A DNA stretch of 64,000 bases from Fischerella sp. JS2 (GTDB lineage: Bacteria > Cyanobacteriota > Cyanobacteriia > Cyanobacteriales > Nostocaceae). The position numbers and the translations under genes were made by a program. The stretch spans positions 310,001-374,000 of the forward strand of contig NZ_CP135918.1 of NCBI RefSeq assembly GCF_032393985.1, written 5' to 3'. Positions 27,749-36,421 of this stretch are shown here, one piece after another. The notes below the pieces were generated by a model. It did no database searches. It worked only from the letters and a program-made list of their open reading frames with translations, and was not told the DNA's origin. Position 1 is the stretch's first letter; each line of letters opens with the position of its first letter.

Positions 27749-29422
27749 ATGCGTAGTTTATCTGGTTGGTCATTAACAAGTAGCGCGTTAGTAGCTTTGG
27801 GAGTCTCGGCTACTACAGCTACTCCAATGATGATTTCCGCTCCTGTATTAGCTCAGGTTACAACCCCAACTCCAACGCCTACAGTCCCAAATTCGACACC
27901 TGCGGTTCCAAATGCGACACCTGCACCAGCTACTACGGCTCCTAGCTTTGCTGATGTGCCAGCAGATTATTGGGCAGTGCCATTTATTCAAGCCTTAGCT
28001 GCAAGAAATGTAATTGTTGGTTATCCGGATGGTACATACAAACCAGACCAACCTGTAACCCGCGCTGAACTGGCTGCCATGTTCCAGAAAGCTTTTACGC
28101 TCAATCCAGTGAGGCAGCTACCAGCAGAAGGCTTTCGAGATGTGCCTGCTAACTATTGGGCAGCACCTGCAATTAGGGCTGCTTATGAAGCTGGATTTTT
28201 GTCAGGTTATCCCAATAACTTGTTTGGGCCGAATCAAACGGTTTCCAAAGCAGATGCAATTACTGCTGTAGCCAGTGGACTCAATTTAACTCCCAGTGGT
28301 TCTGTAGAACAAACTCTTGCTAACACCTACGTAGATGCTGGGCAGATCCCGTCCTATGCTGTTAATCAAGTGGCAGCAGCAACCCAAGCTAATCTTGTCG
28401 TCAACTATCCTGATGTGAGAACGCTCAATCCACAAGGAGGCTTAACGCGGGCGGATGCGGCTGCACTTTTGTATCAAGCTTTGGTGAGACTTGGACAGGT
28501 GCAACCATTACCTAGCAATGTGGCGGCGGCAAATTATATTGTAGGTGGTACTCCTCAAACTACAGGTGATATTGTTTCTATAGCTGAAGCTAGTGGTAGT
28601 TTCAATACTCTGACTTCTTTGCTGAGGACAGCAGGTTTAGCAGATGCTTTGAAACAGCCAGGTCCATATACAATTTTTGCCCCAACAGACCAAGCATTTG
28701 CAGCTTTACCTCCAGATGTTCTACAGCAGTTACAGCAACCAGAAAACAGAGAAACATTAATCAAGATTTTGAGATACCACGTAGTTTCTGGTGATCTACC
28801 TGCTGACAAGCTGACATCTGGTGAAGTAAAAACTTTGGAGGATGAAGCAGTAAATGTAAAAGTTGATACTGCAAATAATCAGATTGCAGTCAACAATGCA
28901 AGTGTTATTCAACCGAATGTTAAAGCTACCAATGGTGTTATTCACGTCATCAACCAAGTTTTGATTCCTCCAGAATTGGCACAAGGTGAGCAAAAAGAAG
29001 GTGAAGGTGCTGCTGCTAGAGTGAAAAGAAACTATATTGCTGTTGCTGGTAACATTGGTTTAGGTGGTAATACGGCTCTTGGCAGTGGTAACTTTGCAGT
29101 AACTAGCAAATTTGGTCTCACAAACAATTTCTCAGTACGACCAGGGGCAGTAATTGGGGATGATACTGTCTTTCTAGTTCCCATTACCTATGACTTTGCT
29201 TTCCGACCAACTGATATAGGTGGAAGTGATGCTGTTATATCTCCTTATCTGGGTGCTGGTGTAGCTATTGGTACTGGTGATGACACTGATTTTGGTTTAC
29301 TACTCACTGGTGGAGTAGATTATCCCTTATCTTCCCAATTTATGGTGACAGGTGCTGTAAATGCTACTTTTGTAGATGATACAGATGTAGGGATTATGTT
29401 AGGAATCGGTTATAGATTCTAA
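27749..29422 (+). CDS. SLH x3 - fasciclin (FAS1) - beta-barrel surface protein
   Basis: A signal peptide (ending PVLAQ, about residue 36) leads into a Thr/Pro linker and three SLH repeats (about 65-115, 130-180, 190-245). A FAS1 domain follows at about 275-415 (TLTSLLRTAGLADAL, YTIFAPTDQAFAALP, LRYHVVSGDL, VIHVINQVLIPP). The last ~130 residues look like a small outer-membrane barrel ending GIMLGIGYRF. SLH domains bind cell-wall polymer and FAS1 domains mediate adhesion, so the protein probably links wall, outer membrane and surface. GAGGAGG (27734-27740) is eight bases before the ATG at 27749, which was therefore chosen over the GTG at 27743. Confidence 0.88.
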   Translation: MRSLSGWSLTSSALVALGVSATTATPMMISAPVLAQVTTPTPTPTVPNSTPAVPNATPAPATTAPSFADVPADYWAVPFIQALAARNVIVGYPDGTYKPDQPVTRAELAAMFQKAFTLNPVRQLPAEGFRDVPANYWAAPAIRAAYEAGFLSGYPNNLFGPNQTVSKADAITAVASGLNLTPSGSVEQTLANTYVDAGQIPSYAVNQVAAATQANLVVNYPDVRTLNPQGGLTRADAAALLYQALVRLGQVQPLPSNVAAANYIVGGTPQTTGDIVSIAEASGSFNTLTSLLRTAGLADALKQPGPYTIFAPTDQAFAALPPDVLQQLQQPENRETLIKILRYHVVSGDLPADKLTSGEVKTLEDEAVNVKVDTANNQIAVNNASVIQPNVKATNGVIHVINQVLIPPELAQGEQKEGEGAAARVKRNYIAVAGNIGLGGNTALGSGNFAVTSKFGLTNNFSVRPGAVIGDDTVFLVPITYDFAFRPTDIGGSDAVISPYLGAGVAIGTGDDTDFGLLLTGGVDYPLSSQFMVTGAVNATFVDDTDVGIMLGIGYRF

Positions 29423-29455
29423 TTAATCATTGTCGAATTGCCCATGATTAAATAA

Positions 29456-29491
29456 CCCCGCCCCTAATCTCAATTTTAGGGGCGGGGTTTT
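29456..29491 (+). terminator. Strong rho-independent terminator
   Basis: A 12-bp perfect stem CCCCGCCCCTAA (29456-29467) and TTAGGGGCGGGG (29476-29487) is followed by TTTT. It lies 34 bp past the SLH-FAS1 stop. Confidence 0.95.
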
Positions 29492-29562
29492 ATTGATGAA
29501 ATTGAGTCTAATTTTGATATCTTAGATAAAATCACCTGACCAAAAGATTCACAGAAATCTCA

Positions 29563-30681
29563 ATGGATGGGATAAACTTACTGCGATCGCTTCAATCAGA
29601 CTTCATCAAAAGGTTAACATCTGTTTGTCTGCTGCATTGTCAAACAGAAGGACAATATAGTGAAATAACAATAATATCTGGAGAAAGATTAAAAATTCTT
29701 AGAGAATTTTGTTGGCAGATGGCAGAAAAATATAAACGTGTATCCCCAGTCCGTGATGTTTTTGTCAGCTACCTAAAAGGAAAATTAGGAGAGGAAGTTG
29801 TTAAAGAACGCTTAGCTGATTTACTTACAGAAGTAGATTACGAAAAAAGAATTGGCGGAGATGGTAAAACAGATTTTACGATCACTAGTAATCCAGGAAT
29901 TGGCATCGAAGTGAAATCTCGTTACGGTAGCTTGGATAAAGTCAGATGGTCTATTAGTGCAGAAGAAGTTGAAAAAAATTCAGCAATAGTCTGCGTTTTG
30001 ATTTAAGAGGAAGTGAATGAGGCGCAATCCGAGTATCACCTGTTTTTAGCTGGTTTTCTGCCTACTCAAATGATTAAGCTCAAAACTGGGAGGATTTCTT
30101 TTGGAATAGAACAATTTCTCTATGGTGGTGGTTTGCGTGGGTATTTAGAACATTTGCAATCCTCTACAAATGATCATGATAAACAGACATTGAAGTCAGA
30201 ATCAATTTACAAACTACCCGATCATTTATTAAAAAAATCTTCTTTATATTCAGTAAAAAATGAAAATATAAGTTCTCCCACTGAAGAATTAAACTTAATT
30301 TATATAAAACTGGGTGATGAATGCAGTGCCAAAGGACAGTACTATGCTGCGCTCATTAATTACACTCAAGCCTTGGAACTTTATCCTTATGATGCAGATA
30401 TATACTATAAACGTGGCTTAGTGCATTATCAATTAGGAATTTATGAAAAAGCGATCGCAGATTATACAGAAACGCTCAAAATTAACACCAATGATGCTGA
30501 TGCCTATTATAATCGTGGTAACGCTCATTGTTGTTTAGGAGACAAACAAGGAGCGATCGCAGATTTTCAGAAAGCTATATCAATTTATTATACAGAAGGT
30601 AATTTAGCAAAATATAAAAAAGTCAAAGAGAGTATTCTAGATTTAGAAATAGAAGAGTCTTTGGATATTTTTAAATTCTAA
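29563..30681 (+). pseudogene. PD-(D/E)XK-like nuclease-TPR protein, interrupted by an in-frame stop
   Basis: Two open frames (29563-30006 and 30013-30681) are in the same phase and are split only by a TAA at 30004-30006. The first part has a helical N-terminus and a restriction-fold pattern: LGEEVVKERL, then GKTDFTITSNPG and IEVKSR, giving the D...ExK triad. After the stop the frame goes straight on (EEVNEAQSEYHLFLAGFLP), a linker follows, and two or three TPR units complete the protein (GQYYAALINYTQALELYP, KAIADYTETLKIN, GAIADFQKAI). A single CAA-to-TAA change would explain the break. A GTG at 30013 after AAGAGG could restart translation, so two half-proteins are possible. Function unknown. 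Confidence 0.8.
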
Positions 30682-31131
30682 GTTTTGGATATTAATTTTT
30701 TTATATTATTTATCAGTCACTAAATAATAAATTTTTTCACACAGTCCCGATAAAAAAAATTTCGGCGTTGCTGAAGTGGAACAGCAAGCGAAGTGAACAC
30801 TTCAACATCAACATCTCTATTGACTGACTTGGAGTAGCACAGGGTTTTAGGGTATAGCCGTGTCAGGTAGTGCTGAAGACGAGTATTTTCTCACTCAACA
30901 CGAGTCAAATATGTTTTGCTAACAATATGGTCGCCTGCTTCAATGAAGATTCGGATAACTTTCCAACCATCCGTAAAGTAGAAGAAACAGCGCGTAGGCT
31001 TCGAGGAACTTTAACCGATTATTAACCTTTGATAACAAACAGTATCAAAATAGACTGTTTCCTAGTTAAATGTAACACTAACATGCTTGGAAAAGTTTTT
31101 AGCTAATTCATTTGGGCAAAACAATTTAGAT
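30682..31131. other. Intergenic region upstream of urtA
   Basis: This 450-bp region carries the NtcA-type promoter described separately. Further upstream, near 30770-30810, are GCGTTGCTGAAGTG and partly inverted CACTTCAACA sequences that could form a hairpin. No gene was seen. Confidence 0.6.
31042..31084 (+). promoter_or_regulatory. NtcA-activated promoter of the urt operon
   Basis: An NtcA-like box GTA-N8-GAC (31042-31055; consensus GTA-N8-TAC) is followed after 23 bp by TAACAT (31079-31084), which fits the TAN3T -10 box. This class-II spacing would put the transcript start near 31090, about 42 bases before the ATG at 31132. NtcA control of urt genes is established in Anabaena; use here is inference from motif and spacing. 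Confidence 0.65.
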
Positions 31132-32442
31132 ATGAGACGGCGTAAGTTTATAGTCTACGGTTCCGCCTCCTTGGGAGGAAGTTTAGTATTAAAGGGTTGT
31201 GTCAACAATTCTTCAAATAATACCGCAGAAAATCCAGCTTCAGGCACATCACCTGCGGCTTCTCCTGTCAGTGCTGCTGATGGAAACACAATAAAAGTAG
31301 GAATTTTACATTCCTTAAGCGGCACAATGGCTATCAGTGAAAAAAGCGTTGTTGATGCTGAAAAGCTAGCAATTAAAGAAATAAACGCTGCTGGAGGAGT
31401 CTTAGGCAAGAAAATAGAAGCAATTGTCGAAGATGGTGCTTCCAACTGGGATACTTTTAGGGAAAAAGCCACCAAACTAATTGATCAAGATAAAGTTGCT
31501 GTCGTTTTTGGTTGTTGGACTTCTGCTAGCCGCAAGAATGTCAAGCCGGTATTTGAAAGCAAAAATCATATGCTTTGGTATCCGGTGCAGTACGAAGGTC
31601 AAGAATGTTCTAATAGTATTTTCTACACTGGTGCTGCTCCCAATCAACAAATAGAACCTGCTGTTGATTGGCTACTTAAAAATAAAGGCAAAGAATTCTT
31701 CTTGGTAGGTTCCGACTACGTTTTTCCCCGCACAGCTAATACAATTATTAAGGCGCAATTGCAAGCTCAAGGTGGTAAGACAGTCGGCGAAGATTACCTA
31801 CCGTTGGGTAACACAGAAGTGACGCCAATTATTACTAAAATTAAACAAACTTTACCTAACGGTGGCGTAATTTTCAATACTCTGAATGGAGATAGCAACG
31901 TCGCTTTCTTCAAACAACTGCAAGGTGCAGGATTGACACCTGATAAATATCCCAGCATGTCTGTAAGTATTGCTGAAGAAGAAGTCAAAGCGATCGGTGT
32001 TGATTACCTTAAAGGACACTACGCTGCTTGGAACTACTTCATGACAGTTGATACTCCAGAAAATAAGAAATTTGTCGAAGCTTTTAAAAAAGAATATGGT
32101 AATGAGCGAGTCACAAATGACCCCATGGAAGCAGCATATATCGGAGTTTATTTATGGAAACAAGCAGTAGAAAAAGCCAAGTCTACTGATATCGCAAAAG
32201 TACGCACCGCAGCCTACGGTCAAACCCTAAATGCACCCGAAGGCAAAGTCACAATGGAAGCAAATCATCACATATCTAAAATTGTGCGGATTGGTGAAGT
32301 AAGAGATGATGGTTTGTTTAATATTGTCTATGCTACTCCTACACCAGTTGAGCCAATTCCTTGGAATCAATTTGTGAAAGAAACTAAGGGATATGGTTGT
32401 GATTGGTCAGATCCGAATAAAGGTGGTAAATACAAGGTTTAA
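31132..32442 (+). CDS. urtA: Urea ABC transporter, substrate-binding lipoprotein UrtA
   Basis: UrtA binds urea outside the inner membrane and hands it to UrtBC. From the ATG at 31132 the protein has 436 residues and begins [16 protein letters not shown], a twin-arginine-like start. A lipobox ends at C23 (LVLKGC). The body has [17 protein letters not shown] and [14 protein letters not shown] and the C-terminal [15 protein letters not shown] typical of UrtA. The frame opens 45 bp earlier at a TTG, but that codon lies before the predicted transcript start. First gene of urtABCDE. Confidence 0.95.
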   Translation: MRRRKFIVYGSASLGGSLVLKGCVNNSSNNTAENPASGTSPAASPVSAADGNTIKVGILHSLSGTMAISEKSVVDAEKLAIKEINAAGGVLGKKIEAIVEDGASNWDTFREKATKLIDQDKVAVVFGCWTSASRKNVKPVFESKNHMLWYPVQYEGQECSNSIFYTGAAPNQQIEPAVDWLLKNKGKEFFLVGSDYVFPRTANTIIKAQLQAQGGKTVGEDYLPLGNTEVTPIITKIKQTLPNGGVIFNTLNGDSNVAFFKQLQGAGLTPDKYPSMSVSIAEEEVKAIGVDYLKGHYAAWNYFMTVDTPENKKFVEAFKKEYGNERVTNDPMEAAYIGVYLWKQAVEKAKSTDIAKVRTAAYGQTLNAPEGKVTMEANHHISKIVRIGEVRDDGLFNIVYATPTPVEPIPWNQFVKETKGYGCDWSDPNKGGKYKV

Positions 32443-32512
32443 CAGTTAATAGGTAACAGTTATCAGTGAACAGTAAAACTGATAACTGATAACTGATGTT
32501 CTTGGGGGAAAT

Positions 32513-33673
32513 GTGCTAGCAGGATTTTTAGATGCCATATTTAATGGCATTAGTATCGGTGCTGTATTGCTAATTGCAGCGCTAGGTCTTGCCATTGTTT
32601 TTGGACTGATGGGTGTCATTAATATGGCACATGGCGAGTTGATGATGTTGGGAGCATACACAACATTTGTGGTGCAAAATGTTAGTAAACAATTCGGTGG
32701 ATTATGGTTTGAAAGTTATATATTTTTTGCTCTGATTTTTGCTTTTTTACTAACAGCAATCGTGGGATTAATTCTAGAACGAGGTGTAGTGCGTTATCTC
32801 TACAATCGTCCCCTAGAAACTCTGTTGGCAACTTGGGGTGTAAGTTTAATTTTGCAACAGTTTGTTCGCAGCGTAAATTGGGTTTTAGTAATTAGCATTG
32901 TTCTGTTTTGTTTATTATTTTTTGGTGGTTTATGGGTTTTGAATTCCCGCACCAACTTTGGACGAGTGCGGAATTGGATTATGACTGTAATCTTGTTACT
33001 TTCTTTAGGGGTGACAATGGCAGTCAGTAATTTTTTAAGTGCAACTTATAAATTAGCTGTTACTCAACCTTGGTTTGGCGCTCAAAATGTCGATGTGACT
33101 GCACCCAGTTGGTTACGAGGAGGTATGTCTTTGGGTGGTGTGCAGTTGCCTTTTGCTAGGTTATTTATTATTGCTTTGACTGTGATTTGTGTGGTGGGTA
33201 TTTACCTATTTTTGCAGCGTTCTAATTGGGGATTAAGGATTCGCGCCGTCACCCAAAATCGCAGTATGAGTGCTTGTTTGGGTATTCCAACCCAAAAAGT
33301 TGATGCGATGACTTTTGCGCTGGGTTCGGGATTAGCTGGTGTAGCTGGATGTGCGATTAGTTTACTCGGTTCTGTGGGGCCAAATACAGGGCAAAACTAC
33401 ATTATTGATACTTTTATGGTTGTGGTTGTAGGTGGTGTGGGAAACCTAGTAGGTAGTATTGTGGCAGCGTTGGCAATTGGGACGGTAAATTTTTTGATTG
33501 GTTCTGGGACTTTGGCTTTGTTGTTGACTCCTGTTCAGCCTTTGGCAGATTTGTTTACGTTTTTTGCGACGACGAGTATGGCGAGGGTGATGGTGTTTGC
33601 GTTGATTATTGCATTTTTACAGTGGAAGCCTGCTAGTATTTTTCCACAGAAGGGTCGTACTGTTGATGTTTAG
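32513..33673 (+). CDS. urtB: Urea ABC transporter permease UrtB
   Basis: This 386-residue permease of the branched-chain amino-acid (LivH) type has about ten hydrophobic helices. It includes GLMGVINMAHGELMMLGAYT near the N-terminus and GGVGNLVGSIVAAL near the C-terminus. It forms the membrane channel with UrtC. GGGGGA precedes the GTG start by about five bases; the overlapping ATG at 32511 is out of frame. It lies 70 bp after urtA, a gap filled with a CAGTTATCAGT-type repeat. Confidence 0.95.
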   Translation: MLAGFLDAIFNGISIGAVLLIAALGLAIVFGLMGVINMAHGELMMLGAYTTFVVQNVSKQFGGLWFESYIFFALIFAFLLTAIVGLILERGVVRYLYNRPLETLLATWGVSLILQQFVRSVNWVLVISIVLFCLLFFGGLWVLNSRTNFGRVRNWIMTVILLLSLGVTMAVSNFLSATYKLAVTQPWFGAQNVDVTAPSWLRGGMSLGGVQLPFARLFIIALTVICVVGIYLFLQRSNWGLRIRAVTQNRSMSACLGIPTQKVDAMTFALGSGLAGVAGCAISLLGSVGPNTGQNYIIDTFMVVVVGGVGNLVGSIVAALAIGTVNFLIGSGTLALLLTPVQPLADLFTFFATTSMARVMVFALIIAFLQWKPASIFPQKGRTVDV

Positions 33674-33733
33674 AATGAACCGCGATACACGCGAAGCGGG
33701 TTCCCGAAGGGTAGGCGCGAAGGACGCGAAGTT
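33674..33733 (+). repeat. GCGAAG-type dispersed repeat between urtB and urtC
   Basis: The 60-bp gap holds CGCGAAGCGGGTTCCCGAAG and GGCGCGAAGGACGCGAAG, a repeat type found between genes in Nostocales. It is far richer in GC than its surroundings and can fold through GCG/CGC segments. Confidence 0.7.
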
Positions 33734-34855
33734 ATGAGAAGGAAGGGGAGAAGGTTAATTTTTTTTGAGGTGGGGGTGGTGGTGGCGATCGCACTCATCT
33801 TGATTTTGATTATGCCTGTAGTTTTGTCTAGCTTTCGGCTGAATTTGTTGGGACGATTTTTATCGCTAGCAATTGTGGCTCTAGGTATAGATTTAATTTG
33901 GGGTTATACGGGATTGTTGAGTTTGGGACATGGGATTTTCTTTGGCTTGGGTGGATATGCGATCGCAATGCACCTAAAGTTACAGGTTCCCCAAGGTGAG
34001 TTACCTGATTTTATGGGTTTGTACGGAGTAACGGAATTACCCTGGTTTTGGCGACCTTTTTATTCGTTTCCTGTTGCGGTTGTTGCTGTGGTAGTTATTC
34101 CCGCAGTCTTGGCGGGATTATTAGGATATTTAGTGTTTCGTAACCGCATCAAGGGAGTATATTTTTCGATTTTGACGCAAGCTGCGACAATTGTTTTTTT
34201 CAATTTCTTTAACGGTCAACAAAAACTATTTAATGGTACAAATGGGTTAATAGATTTTACGACTTTATTTGGGGCAACAGTTAGCGATACCAAAACGCAG
34301 TTTGTTTTCTACATTCTCACAATATTTTTTCTTGTTGCTACCTATGCTCTTTGTCGCTGGTTGACAAGTGGACGTTTTGGTCGGTTACTCATAGCAATTC
34401 GTGATGATGAAAGTCGGGTGCGTTTTTCTGGTTACAATCCTACAGAGTTTAAAGTGTTGGTTTTTGCTATTTCAGGAACAATAGCAGGAATTGCAGGAGC
34501 ATTTTACACTTTGCAAAGTGGTTCTGTATCACCAAGAGCAATGGATATTGCCTTTTCGATTGAAATGGTAATTTGGGTTGCAGTGGGGGGACGCGCTACT
34601 TTAGTAGGAGCAATATTAGGCGCTTTACTTGTTAATTATGCTCGTGTTTTTTTAAGTGAACAATTTTATGAAATTTGGCTATTTTTCCAAGGAGCGCTAT
34701 TTTTAATAGTCGTCACAGTCCTACCAGATGGCATAGTTGGATGGTTGCGTAAGCAAAAAATTTCTCTTTTACAACGTCCTTCTCAAATTGCCACTTATCC
34801 CAGCTTAGAACAAGACCCCGAAGTGCAGAATGAACGCCAAAATCTTGGAAACTGA
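33734..34855 (+). CDS. urtC: Urea ABC transporter permease UrtC
   Basis: This 373-residue LivM-type permease has GYTGLLSLGHGIFFGLGGYA, the EAA-like RDDESRVRFSGYNPTEFKVL and VAVGGRATLVGAILGAL. It pairs with UrtB in the membrane. The gene overlaps urtD by 26 bp, which implies coupled translation. Confidence 0.95.
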   Translation: MRRKGRRLIFFEVGVVVAIALILILIMPVVLSSFRLNLLGRFLSLAIVALGIDLIWGYTGLLSLGHGIFFGLGGYAIAMHLKLQVPQGELPDFMGLYGVTELPWFWRPFYSFPVAVVAVVVIPAVLAGLLGYLVFRNRIKGVYFSILTQAATIVFFNFFNGQQKLFNGTNGLIDFTTLFGATVSDTKTQFVFYILTIFFLVATYALCRWLTSGRFGRLLIAIRDDESRVRFSGYNPTEFKVLVFAISGTIAGIAGAFYTLQSGSVSPRAMDIAFSIEMVIWVAVGGRATLVGAILGALLVNYARVFLSEQFYEIWLFFQGALFLIVVTVLPDGIVGWLRKQKISLLQRPSQIATYPSLEQDPEVQNERQNLGN

Positions 34856-35579
34856 AAACCTCACTGTTACTTTTGATGGGTTTCAGGCATTAAATCAGTT
34901 GAACTTTAGCATGGATGTGGGAGAATTACGAGTAGTAATTGGCCCAAATGGTGCTGGTAAAACAACATTTCTCGATGTACTCACAGGTAAAGTCCAACCA
35001 ACAAAAGGACGAGTTTTATTTAAAGGTAAAAATCTCCGTTTCCTTAAAGAACATCAAATTGCGCGTTTAGGAATTGGTCGCAAATTCCAAACTCCTCGAA
35101 TATACCTTAATTTAACACCTCGCGAAAATCTAGAACTGACTAGTAATCGTAATAAAAATGTATTTTCTACTTTGTTTGCTCGTCCTAGTACTGCTGAAAA
35201 AAATAGCATTAAAGGATTACTAGAAACAATTGGTTTAAGGAATAAGACAGATACTCCAGCAGGTTTACTTTCTCACGGCGAAAAGCAACGTTTAGAAATT
35301 GGGATGTTGGTAGCACAGTCTCCTGATTTATTACTTGTTGATGAACCTGTGGCTGGGTTAACTGATGAAGAAACTTATAATGTCGGAGAATTGCTTTTAG
35401 CGTTAGCACAGAATCATTCAATTTTAGTGATTGAACATGATATGGAGTTTGTGCGCCAAATAGCCAGAAAAGTTACAGTTCTCCATCAAGGTTCAGTGTT
35501 GTGTGAAGGTAGTATCGAAGAAGTGCAAAACGATCCCCGCGTGATTGAAGTTTATTTGGGACAACCGCAAGATGGATGA
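34830..35579 (+). CDS. urtD: Urea ABC transporter ATPase UrtD
   Basis: This 249-residue ABC ATPase has Walker A GPNGAGKTTF (about 38-47), the signature LSHGEKQRLEIGM and Walker B LLLVDEPVAGL, followed by the H-loop IEHDMEF. It is of the LivG type and forms a heterodimer with UrtE to power uptake. The start lies within the end of urtC. Confidence 0.95.
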   Translation: MNAKILETENLTVTFDGFQALNQLNFSMDVGELRVVIGPNGAGKTTFLDVLTGKVQPTKGRVLFKGKNLRFLKEHQIARLGIGRKFQTPRIYLNLTPRENLELTSNRNKNVFSTLFARPSTAEKNSIKGLLETIGLRNKTDTPAGLLSHGEKQRLEIGMLVAQSPDLLLVDEPVAGLTDEETYNVGELLLALAQNHSILVIEHDMEFVRQIARKVTVLHQGSVLCEGSIEEVQNDPRVIEVYLGQPQDG

Positions 35580-35640
35580 TAGGGTTTGATATAAATGTAA
35601 GCGTTGACAACAGTTGTGTTTTTAAAAGTGAACACCAATA

Positions 35641-35683
35641 CACACAGATGAACACCGATAAGCTATCCGTGTTCATCTGTGTG
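35641..35683. repeat. 15-bp inverted repeat between urtD and urtE
   Basis: Perfect arms CACACAGATGAACAC (35641-35655) and GTGTTCATCTGTGTG (35669-35683) enclose 13 bases. No T run follows. The sequence type is a dispersed repeat in Nostocales; as a hairpin in the urt mRNA it could lower urtE expression. Confidence 0.85.
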
Positions 35684-35722
35684 CATCTGTGTTCGTTTCT
35701 TCTTCCTAATAAATACAAAATT

Positions 35723-36421
35723 ATGTTGCAAATATCTAATCTTGATGTTTACTACGGCGAAAGTCATATTCTTCGTAATGTCGATTTAAATGTTCCAAAT
35801 GGACAAATGGTTTGTCTCATCGGACGCAATGGTGTAGGGAAAACTACTCTCCTCAAAACAATTGTAGGTTTACTCAAACCTCGTAGTGGTACAATTACCT
35901 TGGCTGAAACAATAATAAATTCCAAATCTCCCGACCAAAGAGCAAAAATGGGAATTGGTTATGTCCCCCAAGGACGAGAAATTATACCACGTTTGACGGT
36001 CAAGGAAAATCTGTTATTGGGTTTAGAAGCGAGAAAAAAGCCAGCGAAAAATCAAGAAATTCCCGAAGAAATTTTGACGCTATTTCCAGTTTTGAAAACA
36101 ATGCTTTCCCGTATGGGTGGTGATTTAAGTGGGGGACAACAACAACAATTAGCGATCGCTCGTGCTTTAATGGGACAACCTCAATTACTTTTATTAGACG
36201 AACCCACAGAAGGAATTCAACCCTCGATTATTCTCGAAATTGAAGCCGCAATCCGCCGTATTGTTGCCACTACAGGTATTTCTGTTTTATTAGTAGAACA
36301 ACACCTACACTTTGTCCGCCAAGCCGATTACTATTACGCTATGCAAAAAGGTGGTATTGTCGCCTCTGGTTCTACCAGCGAACTAAGTCAGGAAGTGATT
36401 CAAAGGTTTTTGGCTGTCTGA
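35723..36421 (+). CDS. urtE: Urea ABC transporter ATPase UrtE
   Basis: From the ATG at 35723 the protein has 232 residues, the usual LivF-type length. The in-frame extension back to 35576 is repeat-derived and is not conserved-looking. It has Walker A GRNGVGKTTL, the signature LSGGQQQQLAIAR, Walker B LLLLDEPTEGI and the H-loop VEQHLHF. It partners UrtD. Its 3' end overlaps the convergent AI-2E-family gene by 22 bp. Confidence 0.95.
   Translation: MLQISNLDVYYGESHILRNVDLNVPNGQMVCLIGRNGVGKTTLLKTIVGLLKPRSGTITLAETIINSKSPDQRAKMGIGYVPQGREIIPRLTVKENLLLGLEARKKPAKNQEIPEEILTLFPVLKTMLSRMGGDLSGGQQQQLAIARALMGQPQLLLLDEPTEGIQPSIILEIEAAIRRIVATTGISVLLVEQHLHFVRQADYYYAMQKGGIVASGSTSELSQEVIQRFLAV

Noticed and set aside
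30750-30810. Possible insertion-sequence end (GGCGTTGCTGA)
   Set aside because: No partner end, no transposase and no target duplication nearby.
35473-35718. 81-codon reverse frame over the urtD-urtE gap
   Set aside because: It is translation of the inverted repeat plus antisense of urtD.
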